Source of the DNA: Metellina segmentata | Lineage: Eukaryota > Arthropoda > Arachnida > Araneae > Tetragnathidae | DNA: 64,000 nucleotides | Direction: 5' to 3' | Assembly (NCBI GenBank): GCA_947359465.1 | Contig: OX375875.1 | Span: forward strand, 10,819,038-10,883,037 | In this document: positions 1 through 14,100 of the stretch, one piece after another | Layout: the number at the start of each line of letters is the position of its first letter | Numbering within the stretch: position 1 is the stretch's first letter | The notes under the pieces: model-generated | Seen by the model: the letters and a program-made list of their open reading frames with translations, nothing else | The model's database searches: none | Told to the model about the DNA's origin: nothing | Translations under genes and position numbers: made by a program

Positions 1-314
1 AGCCCTAAACACGCTTATTCAGCAGCATAATACATAACACGACCATTTATATTTTTCTTCAAAACGGAACATCTACTAATTTTTAGGTAATAGTACGAGT
101 ATTCAAGAAAACGCATATTTCTTTAGTTTTTTATTAATGAAAAAAGCAAGAATGAACGCGTGAAAAATAATGTATATGGTCTTATATTTTCTGAAGAACA
201 AATTTGATTAAGTATATTTGGTGTTGATTTTAAATAAGAATGAAATTCTTGGCAGGATTTCTTACAATTTACTTTTGTGTTTTATAAACGGGTAACTTAG
301 ATTATTAGTTTACA
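1..314. other. AT-rich non-coding sequence
   Basis: No gene, RNA or recognisable repeat seen. The stretch ends at a TTAA that is the target site of the next element. Confidence 0.5.
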
Positions 315-318
315 TTAA

Positions 319-1052
319 GGGGGTCCGGGACACAAAAATCGTCAAATTTTCGAAATTTTTTTTATTATTTTAAGAAATTATCTGTGTTTTTCTGCTTAAA
401 ATGACGTCTAAATCATGTTTCTATCTTAATTAGAAATAGAGATAGAATAATTTTTGTGGTGCGTTGTTTTGAAAATCTAACACTTTTGGCAGTTGTTGTC
501 ATGGCAACAACACCTATCTTTAAAACTTTAAATGCGTTTTTCTCCATGATACATTTTTTCAAGATTTCCTGTAATCAAATTGCTATAAGTCGAAAACCGA
601 TAAAGTTTAAGGGTTGAAATTTGGAATACTATATCTTTTTCAAACATTATACTTTGATTTTGATTCAGCAAATTTGAAACGAATATTTACTTTTCAAAAT
701 ATGACTTTTTTTTAAAAAAGTACCTTAAAATTTTCAAAATTTTTTATTCAAATATTTTTTATTTTTTATTAAATTAATATTTTTTTAATTGCTGAATCAA
801 AATTAAAGTTTATAAATTTGTGAATAATTTACTGCAAGAATTTTGAAAATTGATCAAGAATATTTTGAGCCTTAGCAAATTAAAATGACCCCTCTTTTTT
901 TCAAAAAATTTTAATTTAAAATTTTTAAAGAACTTTTGGAAAAATTTTGTGTTGTGATTTCGTTTATTAGTTAGATGGGTAATCAGTACAAAAAAATTCA
1001 AAATTCTAAATTAATTAATAAAAAAAAAAATTTCAATGTGTCCCGGACCCCC
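319..1052. mobile_element. TTAA-flanked non-autonomous DNA transposon (Kolobok/piggyBac-like), 734 bp
   Basis: The element begins GGGGGTCCGGGACACA and ends with the exact reverse complement, a perfect 16-bp terminal inverted repeat. TTAA lies immediately outside on both sides (315-318 and 1053-1056), which is the target duplication expected of Kolobok and piggyBac transposases. The interior is AT-rich and has no transposase ORF, so it must be mobilised in trans. Its TIR differs from that of the Kolobok at 60094-62889, so it belongs to another family. The superfamily assignment is inferred from the TTAA target. Confidence 0.85.
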
Positions 1053-1056
1053 TTAA

Positions 1057-1952
1057 AAGTGATCTTACTTTTAGGCATTGTGTAAATGAAGGTTTCACGT
1101 ACAAGAAATTTAAATTGACTATAATAACACGCGTCGATAAAAAAAAAGTAACAATCAATCGTCAAGAAATATTTACGCGCTGTCTGCGCTTACTCTCAAT
1201 CAAGGAGCGAGCTAGCAGGCTTGACTAGGGATGGGGAGAAAATAACAACCTGTTCTTTTACAATGTGAATTCCGAAATTCTAGACGCCTAAAGTGATTAC
1301 TAGAACAAATTTAAATATTCAGTCAAAAACATTTAAATAAATGCATCGTCGGATTTTTTTTTTCGCGCCTCTTTTTGAAATTGTTACCGTGGGTTGATCA
1401 CTTTCTGAAAACGGGACATTTCGGCGTCGCGAAGCTGTGCTTGGGGACAACAGGACAGCCTACCAGAAAACGGAACGCATGGTCACATTAATAATACATG
1501 ATAAAAAAATTACGCATTGGATATATAGTCATTTTTACTTTAAAATACTTAGTTCCCGGAAGTTATAGTCTCCAAACAGCTTGTGCAAGAGACTAGGTTT
1601 TGCTCATTCAAGTATCATAAAATCCAATTTTGTTTTATTCAAAGTGAATGTCTTTGCTACAATACTGCGTTACAAGTACAATTCAGGAAAAATTGATGTC
1701 AGTAAATGAACTCTACAACAAGCAACACATTGGTCCTATATCACTAAATTGTCGAAATGCGTGCCAAATGTTTTCTGTGCAGTTACGGAGTATAAATGCG
1801 AATGTCGAATGTTTAGTGTGTGGAACCAAATTTTTTAAACAACCTATCAAGCTAAGTATTTTTTAGCTTGGTATTTTAGCCGGACTACCAGGCAAAAATG
1901 TCCTTCAGATTTCGTAGGTTTGAGAATTGGAATTAATTTTTGTCTTTTTCAG
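1057..1952. other. Upstream region of the GMC gene, no assigned exon
   Basis: No recognisable repeat. A small open frame at 1648-1866 (+, 72 codons, starting MSLLQYCVTS) lies just upstream of the first GMC exon. It has no good donor site in a usable phase and no similarity I recognise. A splice acceptor (TTTTTCAG) ends at 1952, so an upstream 5'UTR or short coding exon must exist here or to the left, but I cannot place it. Confidence 0.4.
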
Positions 1953-2103
1953 AGCAACATGTATAACGTAACTTTTGAGTCTTCGTTTCCAACTCCATAT
2001 GCTTCTTCTCAGTTCCTGTCTCTGATATTATTATCAATGGCAGGTCAAAAGCATACACCGGATACTACGACTCACATTAAAGGCACTTATGACTATATTA
2101 TAG
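1953..2103 (+). CDS. GMC oxidoreductase exon 1 (first recognisable coding exon)
   Basis: The acceptor TTTTTCAG ends at 1952 and the donor GTAAGT starts at 2104. The likely start is the ATG at 1959. The exon ends within the FAD motif (TYDYII plus one base), completed by exon 2. An earlier in-frame exon cannot be excluded, because the exon opens in phase 0 before the ATG. Confidence 0.85.
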
Positions 2104-5100
2104 GTAAGTTTTCAAGTAATTTAGACTTGCTATTTCGCAGAGAAAGCGAATGGATATTTTAGTTAAAAGGTGATCGAGAATTGCAAGCTTAATCTACTCT
2201 GTAAACCTTTCTTGATCCAGGAGTAGGCGCTTATAAATTAGGTTCACTATGAAGACCAAACTAAGCTAAAAGCTAAGGTTTGTAAAAACATTTTCAGCAG
2301 TAAATTAACTTTTGATTTTCGAAATTAAAAAGTTTATAGTTTTAAGTAAATTGTACAGTAATTCTTCCTCGAATTTTATTTCCCACTATTCTGTTCATAA
2401 AATTATGGAAACATTATTAAGATAAATGAATTTAATATGCTACCGTTTAAACAAATTTCTTTTGTGTATTAAAAAGTATTAAAATCATACTAAACTAGTA
2501 GAATCGCCCATAGTTCTTGGGTTTAAATTAATTTGAAAGTGATCAGAATGAAAAAATTTAAACACCATTTTATGTCTGCAAAAGAATATTTACTTCAAAT
2601 AATTGAAGAATTTTTCAAAATTAACGCTACTAACACATACAATACATTTTAACAACTAATTAATCTTACATGTAACAAACATACTTAGGCTATATCCGCC
2701 TATATAATTCGTTCCAATTAAGTTTCCATACTTCATCAACATCATTAATGTACTAATCTTGGTTCGATTGTAATGCGGTTCCCTCGAGAAGGCAGTCAAA
2801 TCACATGTGGTTTCGAACTAGTTTATTATTTAACTTAGGGAACTGGTGTAACGTAAGAAAATCATGTCCGTAACTTGTGTATTTAACGAGGATTCTGGTT
2901 TCAAGCTTTTGTGCGGTGCCGATAGCGATGGCATTGTTAACGAGATTTTAAAGAAAAGGCATCCGTGACAATCAAGGGAAATAAATATAAACCCAAAAGA
3001 ATTTTTTGCATATGCAAGTGGAAAAAATAAATGTAGTACTACACTGGGCCCGTTGGAGGGGAGGTGAATTAATTCAAGACGAGGTGGGAATGGCAAACGT
3101 GTTAAATTACTTTTTTCTGTGGGTTTTCAATGGTAACTATAAATTAGAAAAGGATCCCAAGGATGGATCCTTTGCAGGGGGTACAATTAAAGAATGCAAA
3201 TTTAACAGGGAAGAAATAGTACATCAGTTGCAAAGAATTAAGCCATCTAAAGCACCAGGGCAAAACGATATTTATCCAAGAGTATTAGAGGATTGCACGG
3301 AAGAATTGAGGGACGTAATTCACATGATATTTAATTCAACATTTAGCACGGGTTGGCAACTATAGACCAGTAAGTCTAACATCAGTAATTTGCAAAATAT
3401 TTGAATCTCTGTTAAAAAAGCATATAATGTTATACTTGGAGGAGGGGGGGGGACTGTTATCAGATAATCAGTATGGGCTTAGGAAGGGCAGATCCTGCTC
3501 TACAAACCTTTTGAAGTTCTACGAAAAAATTAATGAGGAGCTGGATAATAAGAGCAGTGTAGATATCATGCACATAGATTTTCAAAAGACTTTTGATAAA
3601 GTACCTCATGAGGCATTGCTGTTTAAATTGGAAAGGCTGGGGATTCAAGGGAAAATATTGATATGGGTAAAGAATTGGTTATTGGGTAGAAAGCAGAGAG
3701 TGCAGGTAAAAGGAAATTATTCACAGTAGACAGAAGTTATAAGTGGGGTGCCTCAGGGATCAGTTTTGGGACCAATTTTATTTATAATTTTCATAGATGA
3801 TATAGGCCAGGGGATTAAGAATAGAATCAGTATATTTGCAGATGACTTAAAAATATGGGGGACAGTGGATACCAAGTTACAGATAGAGAATTTACAAGGG
3901 GATTTTGATAAGATATCCAAATGGGCTGTAAAATGGGGTATGTCATTTAATATAGGGAAATGTCAAGTTCTGCATATGGGTTACAGAAACAGTGGAGCCG
4001 AGTACTGTCTGCAAGGAGTAAAGGTAAAGGAGGGAGAATATTGGGGTGATAATTCACAGGGATTTTAAAATGGGTTACCAATGTTCAGTTGCGGGTAAAA
4101 AGGCTAATAGGTTATTGGGGTATATTAAAAAGACTCTAACTTCAAGGGATAAGAATATAATTTGTCCGTTATATAAGGGCTTAGTAAGACCACATCTAGA
4201 ATATGCTGTACAATTCTGGGCTCCATATATGAGAAAGGATATAGAATTAAAGGAAAGGGTTCAGCACAGAGCTACAAAAATAATAAAGGGGATAGCAAAT
4301 CTCGACTATAATAAACGTATAAGTAAGCACTGGAAAGAAAAAGAAGGAGGGGGGATTTTATTCAGCTTTTCAAGTTGGTAAAAGAAGGAAACACAGAGGG
4401 CTTAAATTTCAATAGGGATAACAGAACAAGGGGTCATGGGTATAAATTGAATAAGACACATTTTAATCGGGATTTAAGGAAAAACCACTACTTTAATAGG
4501 ATAATATACAAATGGAACGCGTTGCCAGAAAATATAGTTAATTCAAAGGGAGTGTACGAATTTAAGATACAATTGGATAGTCAGTGGGAATTGGGGAATT
4601 CATAAACAAAGGACCAACCTTGTTGGGCTCGAGCCTGTAGCTGGTCGTCAATATTTGTATTTGATAGCCATTCATGCTTTTGTCTATGGAAAATTTCTCT
4701 TCGCGTTTATTTTGATATGAACTAACTCAAGTTCGACTACCTTCTCTCCAAAACCTCACAATACCACGAATTGGCTGCTCGTAAACGGGAATACATAAAA
4801 CTAGTATTAACTTTTAAACTATCTTGTATAAATTTTATGCATCTAAATATTCTCATGATTATGAATGCATTACATATTTCAATGTCAACAATATTCAACT
4901 AGTTACCACCGTCCCAGTCTAAGCCATTCGGTATATCGCCACGTAATTTTTAACCACGGTCAGAGAACGAGGCAACACCTGAACTGGCACCCCACTCTCC
5001 AAACTTCCACATTAACCAAACGTGAGGACTTTCGGCCACGACAGATTTGAGGTGCACTCGCCTCCTCGACACCATACACTTGCAAACATCCATACACGGA

Positions 5101-8100
5101 CTCGAATTCGAACCAGGAACCTTCCGATCTAGAGGCTAACACCTTAACCACTATAACGTTTGGTCGGCCAATGGCAACAATATATGTGAAGAAATATTTC
5201 GGAAAAGGAGCTCAAATGGATCGGCACAACACATTAAAAGTTTTAAATTATATTGAGATGAATTTTTGGCAAAAAGTACTTTCAAAAGTCGCCTATAAAA
5301 GTCTCGGGTTACTGATGTTACTTTGTTCCCCTCTCTGCAAAGCGTGATTTCCGTACACTTCAGATTTACAAGAACTGACATAAACTATGACATTATGACT
5401 GTAGAAAATATTCCATTTAGATGTAACCAGTTTCCTTGAGAAATCGTCTATTAATGATCAATCCTAATTCTAAAGGTTGCTACACACTAAGCCAGTAATT
5501 TAGTCGAGTAGCGAGTGTTTTAGTAGCTCTACTAAACGAGAAAATGGCAAGTGGTGGAGTTGTAGTTCACACACAGTTTAGTTGGTGTTCGAGTGTCGAC
5601 TGCTAAAGATGATGCTGAGAGAAAAGCTGAATCAAGATGAAAAAGATATAAAATATATAGATGGATATAAAATATATAGATATAGTATATAGATGGATGT
5701 ATCATGTATCGATACATATTTGCGTCCGAAGTAAATAAAAGCGATGAAAAAGTTAAAATTATATTAAAAATTATTTTCAGTACACTTAAATGAATCTAGC
5801 ATTTTTTTACGTAAAAGAAGTGATTAATCATATCACTTTTTAATCAACATTTAATTAATTCAACCCAACGCTGGGTAATTAATTCTGCTAGTTTAAAAAT
5901 AACTACACAAAATACTTTCCTAATATTTTTTTGTTTATTTCCTTCTTGTGAAACTCAGGTATTCCCATCGCTTTTTCTAACCCATCGATTGCAACTGCCT
6001 TGGATGCTTTATTTTTGTACAGAGAAGACTTCCACATATATATTCCATAAGCACTCCTGTTCCACATAAGCAATAACAAATTTGACCGTAGTATCTTCAC
6101 TGAACGAATCCTGTTACCGATAAAAATGTTATTTCAAGAGAATAAAAAACGTTAACATTCAAACAGAACATATTTATTGACTAAAGAAAAAGAATGAATT
6201 TAAATTACAGCGATGAAAGCGATCGGCGAGACAAGCGATCAACAAACTGTTCCCAAAATTTAAAACTCATCTTAATATATATAAACTAGGGGGCCTGCCC
6301 CCTGCTTGCTAACGCTCGCCAACCCCCGGAGGATTGCTTCGCAATCCTCATTGGTTCGCTGCGCGAACCTATGCTCGCTTCGCTCGCCTCAATGAAGACA
6401 TGTGTCCTAGCAGAAGGGATTGTTTACAAAATATGTTACCAAAAAAATGTTTTTTATATATAAATTTGCTGTATTACAGAAAAAATATATACAGTATCTC
6501 TAAAATCAGAATTGAAATGAAAACTTTGTGCAAATTTTGACTCGAAATGTGAGCGTTGCTTTGGAAATTGAATATCCAGCATGTTGTTTGTGTGTACATT
6601 TTCCCAGCACTCAAACGACCCACACTTTTTCATTGAGTTTGTTGCCGAAAGTTGTAGTGCAAGCGTCTTGTTGAACTATAACTGTTGGCCCTGAAAAGGA
6701 CCGTTTTCTAAATGGCCCTGAAAAGATCCTCCGCTTTCTTTGATTTCTATTATAAACTAACTGCAACAGCTCATTAAAATTTCCTTTTTTTTTTCCAATA
6801 AAATTTCATCCGATAACGCTATAAATTCAATCAATGCGCGAGACTTCGCGATAAATAAACAATCGTACAGTGTTGCCAAAACGCGATTACAAATAACGTC
6901 TTTTTTGCGTGCCACGTAAGAGAATTATATATATAGATTACGCGTCACGTTGTTTGTCCGCTATGGACTCCTAAACTACTTAACCGATTTCAATCAAATT
7001 TGCACACCGTGTGCAGTTTGATCTAACTTAAAAGATAGGATAGCCTTCATCTCAATTTATAGCCGCGATATTATTTTATTGCAAATTATTGCGGTATCTG
7101 TTGACTGGATTGAGTAAGTATTCTAACAGATGGCGCTGTGTTGAAAGTACCAACGTTTCACATAAGCTACAAGTTAATGGCATAACCACCACGTGTTGCT
7201 GAGTCTAAAGTATAAGTTAAATTTATTTCGTAGTAAACGCAATACAGTGATTAGCATAGCCGGCCACGTGTTGTTTAGACTGAATTCATATTATAGTAAA
7301 AGTGAGGTACAGCTACACTCTACGTTTATGACTGATGGCAACGGCTTGGCGATTTTGTTTGGCGCACTTCTAAAGTCGCCAAGGAAAGAATTATTTCTTA
7401 ACTCTTTTCCTGTCACAATTTTTTTTCTTTTTACAACACACTTTTTAAGCACATTTCAGAACGTTTTAAAAAGTATATTTAAAAAAAATTTCACAAAAAG
7501 TAGTAAGCTTAATCACATATCAAAACACATTTGTGAACCAGCAGAGAAACTAAGCTACGAATGGTAAGAATACCCTGAAACTTATCAATTACACTAAATA
7601 CAGTGAGCATGTTGAAAAAGAAAAAGAGTTACAAAAGAAAAAAAAGCAAGAAATAATACCTGATAACGTCAGAATTCTCTCGTAAAAAAATAATGAAAAC
7701 GAAAATGGTCAAAAAAACAAAACTCTTAATCCTCTCGTGAAAACTATTATAACAAAATAAAAATTCCACAACTGTCAAAATACAAATAAATGGACCAATG
7801 GTATCACAGAAAACGATTTAAAAGGACCAATGCAATAAAAGGATACTTTAAAAACAAAATAACCAATGGGAGGAAAGAAAAAATTTCAAACGAATCAATG
7901 AAATCAAACGATTTTAACGGATTTTGGAAGAACTTTCTAGAATATTCAAAATGAAAATTGAAAGTTTCCGTTTGCCGAGGTTGCCGTGAAAACCACAACA
8001 ACAGCAACGAAAGATGGGTTGCCTTAATTTATCGTAACTCGCTACTAGAAGTGCACCAAAAAAATCGCCAAGCCGTTGCCATCACTCATAAACGTAGAGT

Positions 8101-11100
8101 GTAGCTGTACCAAAAGTGATACAGTGGAATTTTATAATTCAAAATAATAAACATTATTGTTAAAAATTTAAAACTATCTGCCCTACCTACCTCATTAATA
8201 AGTTTAAGTGTTACGTGTTATTTACTAACAACTTTGTAATGTACTCATTTGTTACAGACTTGAATACAAAAAATAAAAAAATTTTAATTTATTTCTTTTG
8301 TATTGATTTTTGCTCAATATCAACGGTAGTAGAAAATCAATCATGGAGGTCGCCATGTATTTTGACAAATGGCATCTGTGTAAAAAAGCATGGTGATCCC
8401 CATGACTGGTGTTCTCCTACCGTTTCCCTTGAATAGTTTACTACTATGTAATATAATAAAAACCGTAGCCACAGCAACGCGTGGCCGGGTCTGCTAGTAT
8501 GTAATATGCATATTTTAACAAAAAAACACACACAAGAAAGAGACCTCGTGGAATGAAAACTAATAACTAATGAACTCTACTAAGCAGAAGTGTTCACACT
8601 TGTCTAGTGGCACGCTAGTGGTTAGTGGAGTGGAGGCACTAGTCGACCGCCTACAATCCATTTGACTGGATCGAGTCCACTAAATCGTTTTACTAAACTA
8701 CTCGACTAAATAGTTTTGTCCCAACTCGTTTAGTTGCTAAATCACTCGATATTCGACTAAATTACTGGCCTAGTGTGTAGCCTTAGTAGTTAGAAAGGCC
8801 TAGTGTAGTTAGAAAGCCTTAAGAGAAACAATATAGTCAGTATATTGTTTTATTCTTTCAGTGGGCGCAGGATCTGCTGGATCTGTAGTGGCAAGTCGTC
8901 TTGCTGAAAAGGAATGCGTGACAGTTCTCTTGTTGGAAGCTGGAAAATCTCCACCAAAACTGACGGATATACCAGTAATAAATAGATCCTTTGTACACAC
9001 CGATATCGATTGGAGATTCAAGACAGTGGCACAGAAGTACACTGGAGACGGTCTCATTGATAGGGTAAGACAAAAATTAAGCACAAACCCAGAAAAGCCT
9101 CAGAAACTTCAGTGGTATAGTAGAAGCCCAGATCTTCATCCCCCTCATTAATTATTAATTCGATGGCAATAAAACCTAAAATGGTTTCTCGTTATGATTA
9201 GTTTACGGTATTTATCATGCGGAATAGGTACCTTCAGTATAGATCGACGAGCTTTTAACGTTGTTGATATGTACAGCACCTACCCGTTTTCTAGATTAGA
9301 CACGAAAAAACTGGTAAACGAGACGATCATTGAGTCAACAACTATGCTGTATCAATAAGAATTGCTCGCGGTGAATAAAAAAAATAGGAAAAATAATCGA
9401 ATGACAACCAATACCTTTGTGTCACTTTGTTTTCCTGTTGAAATGTAACCCTTTATACGAAAGTTGACGTTGTCTTTTATTCTTCACACTATAACGATGT
9501 CTGCACTCTTCTCTCATACCCATGCTTCCCAGTAAAGTTTTTATGATGACCAGATCAAGATCTGGTCAGGTTTCTTCTACTGACCCGATGTCTCGTCCAT
9601 CAAGATATAGTCAGTTATCTTCTAATGAGAAGAAATTCATCATTGAGACAACCACCAGGAGGATTAACTCATGGGCATCAAACTTTTGTGTTTTTGATCC
9701 AGTACCGGCATCCCCTGTTTTCAATGTTACGCTAAGCTATTGTCACGCTTTCTGAACAAAAACTAAGGAAGCGTGACTGGTTTATTTATTAATGATAAAT
9801 GGACATTAAAAATATTTTTGGATGTTCCGTGTCTTCTTCATTTAACTTTTTCTGTCTCTGAAGAACTCCTGGTCGAAAATCTTTTAAAAACATTTATAAA
9901 TAATAATAAATTGAAGAGTTCAGCCGGATCTATGCACATGCAAACTGTTAGCAAATGAGATTTTAATGGAATAGTGGTCTATGTAGCATTAGGCCTCGAT
10001 TCCTACAGTTAATTTCTAATGAAACATATAGATGCTGTTGTGAACTAGCAATACTGATATCGCGCTTAGGTATAGTGAGGGTCCTGGGAGAAGGGCAATC
10101 GACCTTGGGTCAGTAGATTTTGAAATAGTTATGAAGGCACGTTGGGAGAATGCTTCTGCTATTCTCAAAAGCATGAATGGCGATCACCGTGTATGTTAAC
10201 CCTCGGACGTTAGCAATGCTATCGTTATCAGCATCGAAAGATATACTAAGAATCAGAGTCTGTGCTAAACACACCATTTGTGGAAATGATTTGCCTACAT
10301 TACCACCAATCCCCAAAGTAATTAATAAACTCATTCAAAACCTCGTGACTCAAATGCTTTCGAACAGGGGGTCGCACTATATGGAATAACGGTCATGTAG
10401 AAACGCATGCCTACCTTTACTGCCGGACGTGTATTTGCTTACGTGAATAGTTAAGGAATCGCTCAATTCACGTTTGATGTGGTTTGGTCCTCTAAATTCC
10501 TTTACATTAAGATGTATTTCATGATGATGAAAGGAGGGTGAAAGTTAAAACTTTCTCCTCGTGATCTCAATCGCCTTAACAAGCTTTTTCAAATTTGCAA
10601 AACGGTGAATGGAATAAGGGTTCGTGTGCAACTTAGCCGTGTAAGATGGGCATCAGGAATACTTTTTGAGCGTTTTTCTTCCTACTGTAAATTTAGAGTT
10701 AATAACACCTATCGTGTTAATTGCCCGAACGCTTCGATTGTGTTTATATCAGTTTGTATGGCCAAAGTCACTCTTTGGAGATGGCTTCTTTTAAAGAAAA
10801 ACCGATAGTTGGAGTCACAATATTTTAATTGGACAGACAATGATCTCGAAAATGCCCGCAACAGTAAAATACAGGTGAATTCCCGATTTTCAACTTTAAG
10901 AAAGGCTACTTTGCATTTAAGTCTGTTTGAATTTTAAAGTACTTTATTATGACATTTTTCTTGTGATCATATAATAAATACCAAAGTCTGAGCCATAGTC
11001 CAATAGTAATACCATAGTCTTTCTTTACATTAATTTTAGTAGTATCTGAAGTGGTTTTTCAAAAAAAAGTTATCTTCTTTTTTATATAGAGTTGCTGATT

Positions 11101-14100
11101 ACCATAAAGCAAAAACAACTTTTAGATCTTATTTCGCTGTCTGCGCGTAAAAAGGAGGAGAAACAGCGTTTTAAAGTTGTTTTCTTCATCGAATTGCACT
11201 ACATAGATTGCCTCATATAGATCTTTAAAAACTTCATAAATTTGACCATCGCATAAAATTTTTATGTTTGCATTTTTTCTCGTCTTGGAGGGTGTTAAAT
11301 CAAAGGGATATCTTACCTCCTGTTTCCAAATGTCTTATCTATCAAGTAGCTATTTTCATGTAGATTGTAGAACTTTTAAAACATTTTGTAGAATCAATGC
11401 CATATCCAATTCACAGGGGGAAATGATTCAATAACATTCTAGTATAGTGTCTTAAAACACTTAATCATTTGATTTTTATTTTATATTATTTATATAGATC
11501 TGCTTTCACAGATTCACTTAAAAAATATAACGATGTTAGGAGCGTTTAAGACCATAATTTGGGTATGTTAGATATTTTATAACGGAAAAGTAAAATACTA
11601 TACGTAGTTTTAAAAGAAGAATTTTAAAATTTGTATTTTACACATTAATCTAAACTAATACTGTAATTTTTCCTGTATATTTTCAGTCTCTAATACTGTC
11701 AGGTGGCAAGGCTATTGGTGGATCAAGTATCATCAATGGTATGCAAACAATAAGAGGAAACAAGAAAGACTATAATGATTGGGCTGCACAAGGAGCAACT
11801 GGATGGAGCTACCAAGAAGTTCTACCTTATTTTAAAAAGTTAGAAGATAATACAAACTCCGAATACGCTAAAAATGGTAAGCGTACCAACAAGTCATTTA
11901 AGTTTTTACATTGAGTCTTTATTACAAGCATTTGACATGAGTTCTTTTAAGTATTCAATAAAAACGAAAGATTATAAAACTTTATCTTTCTCCGTAATTG
12001 AACGACCATTTTGCAGTTCTGCCACAAACAAACTGTCAGTTTTTAAATGAGAGTCGTTAAAAGTTTTTTTCACTTGAAAGTTAAAAAATTGTGTTTTCTT
12101 AATCTGCATTTAACTAGTATTTGGATGATGGGTAGTTTGCGATGTGAAGCATTAAAGAACTCAGCAAACTTAAAAAGCTTAACTTCTCTGTTGTTATGGA
12201 ACCTCTTAGCTTCGGCAAATTAAAAGTTGCCGAAGTTGAGAGGTTAAGAGAGTTACGTAATTCTCGATACATTTCAAAGTCTTCGTATATACTAGAATAA
12301 TTTTTTTTTAAAACTTTGACTCCAGTTTTTATACAATAGAGCATTGGTTCATGCTCAAAAATCTTTTCAGTGTTGAAAAATTAGATCAAGCTTATCATTA
12401 CTTATCTAATTCAGATATAATTAGCTAATCAGCATGTTTTTTTGAACAGTGGTATTTCATATTCTAATTTGTTCAGAACGACGATTCCTGTTGAAAATTA
12501 TTCCTAATATTATTTTTCATGTTTTGACTCTCAATCAAGTTGTTAGATGTAATACGATTTTTTTCGCAAATTTCCCAACGAAGCATAAAAATAATCTTTT
12601 TTTTTTCTTTCAGGAATTAAACATCTAAAAATTAATTTCTTTAGTAATAACTCTAATTGAAAGTCAAAACATGTCCACTGCATTATACAAATTATAATGA
12701 TACAAAAACAATTATCATATATAAATTCATTGTTGATTTATTACCATTTGAATAAAACAGCATATTGCAAACATACAGTTCCTCAGAAATCGAGTTTAAT
12801 ATTTTGGAAACATGTTTGTACATGTTGACAGTACCTAACGAAAAACCTTTGTAACTACAAAAACATTCCGAATATTTACACGATTTAGGTAACCTTTGAA
12901 AGCTAAGGAATTGGAAAATAAAATGGATTTGAAAGCAATAAACAAGTCGATATTCTGGTCCATTTTCGTGAGTTCTATTGTAAAGTATACAGCTTCGGTA
13001 AAATAATGCACTGCAATTTCTAGACAATTTGTTGCCTCCTGAAGCAAAGGTAAGAAGAAGCTCAAAATGTTCAACATTGAAGAGTCTTATCAACGCTTTC
13101 GATTGATATCCTAACTTCTTTTTATTGCATCGAAATGAATGCGAAATTGAATTTTGATGAAGGGTTTTCCCTATGATTTCAGGCTATCATGGTGTTGGGG
13201 GACCAGTTACAATATCAAAGCCTCCATATGATTCAGAACTGAAAACTGCTGTCTATGAGGCTGCCAAGGAAATGGGTTACAGTATAGTGGATTCCAATGG
13301 GGCAACACAAAGTGGTAACTATCTTCACGAAATAATTTTTCCCATGCTCAGAGATTTAAATCCTACTACTTGTACTTTCACTGAAATACATTAAAAAGTA
13401 AATGAAGTATTTCAAAAATAATTTTAGAAACTCAAAATTAGATAGAGCGCTTGAGAAAGTTTGTATCATATGTCTATAATGGAAGATGCCACTGTAGAAA
13501 CCATTTTTAAACGAGTTTTAAAACATATTTTTATAATAATTATTTTTGCAATGCATTATTATTATTATTTTATATTAACAATTTAGTTACAAAGATTTAT
13601 CAGTATGAAAAATTGAAATTCTCTGTTTCTTTACCCCTGTGGATTTCATGTTTATTTTTATAGGAGGAATTTAAAATGAGTGGTTGTGTGCTGATGTTTT
13701 CTATGCCATTCTAAATTTGACTCTATGTCTAAAGATCAGGATATAAAAATGCACCTTTCTACACAGGATTTGACGATTTCCAAGCAAGTATGCGACATGG
13801 ACAGCGTTGTAGCGCTGCAAAAGCTTATCTTGTACCCAGCGAATATAAAGACAACCTTGATATCGTTGAAACTGCATACGTCCGAAAAGTTAGTGTTCTT
13901 ACATGTTTCTAAATTGCTCGTAAGGTCGATTCGATTTCGCCATTAGTCGTTAATTAAATGCTCCTGCCAAGAAAAATTGAAAACGAACGTTCTAAAAACG
14001 AATAAAAATTATTCGTTGAATGTTTCGTTCATTGATTTATCACTTACTATTTTTAAATAGCGCTAAAACGGAAAATATAGGTGAGTTCATTTCAAGTGTT

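Larger units (their letters stand above)
6270..8497 (+). mobile_element. Non-autonomous Helitron (+), interrupted by two younger elements
   Basis: The 5' end is TCTTAATATATATAAA, preceded by A at 6269. The sequence resumes at 6938 with TTACGCGTCACGTTGTTTGT. The 3' end has GCCAC and GTGGC hairpin arms and finishes CTGCTAG at 8497, followed by T. TC start, 3' hairpin, CTAG end and A/T flanks are the Helitron hallmarks. Removing 6286-6937 and the hAT MITE leaves about 760 bp with no coding sequence. Rep/helicase functions would have to come from elsewhere. Confidence 0.72.
5470..8786. mobile_element. Outer TIR element (possibly PIF/Harbinger-type) hosting nested insertions
   Basis: The left end (AAGGTTGCTACACACTAAGC, from 5473) and the right end read in reverse (AAGGCTACACACTAGGCCAG, ending about 8784) are imperfect inverted repeats that continue into TAATTTAGTCGA and a TTTAGT-rich zone for about 60 bp. 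No clean target duplication could be fixed, so exact ends are uncertain by a few bases. The 3.3 kb span contains a Helitron with two further insertions. Without them the original element was only about 1.1 kb, so it was non-autonomous. Superfamily is a guess. Confidence 0.6.

Noticed and set aside
1648..1866. Small frame as GMC first exon
   Set aside because: No suitable donor in the needed phase and no family similarity; recorded only as unassigned.
8337..8440. Imperfect inverted repeat around the words CATGGAGGTCGCCATG and CATGGTGATCCCCATG
   Set aside because: Only partly complementary and lies within the Helitron 3' region; not strong enough to call separately.
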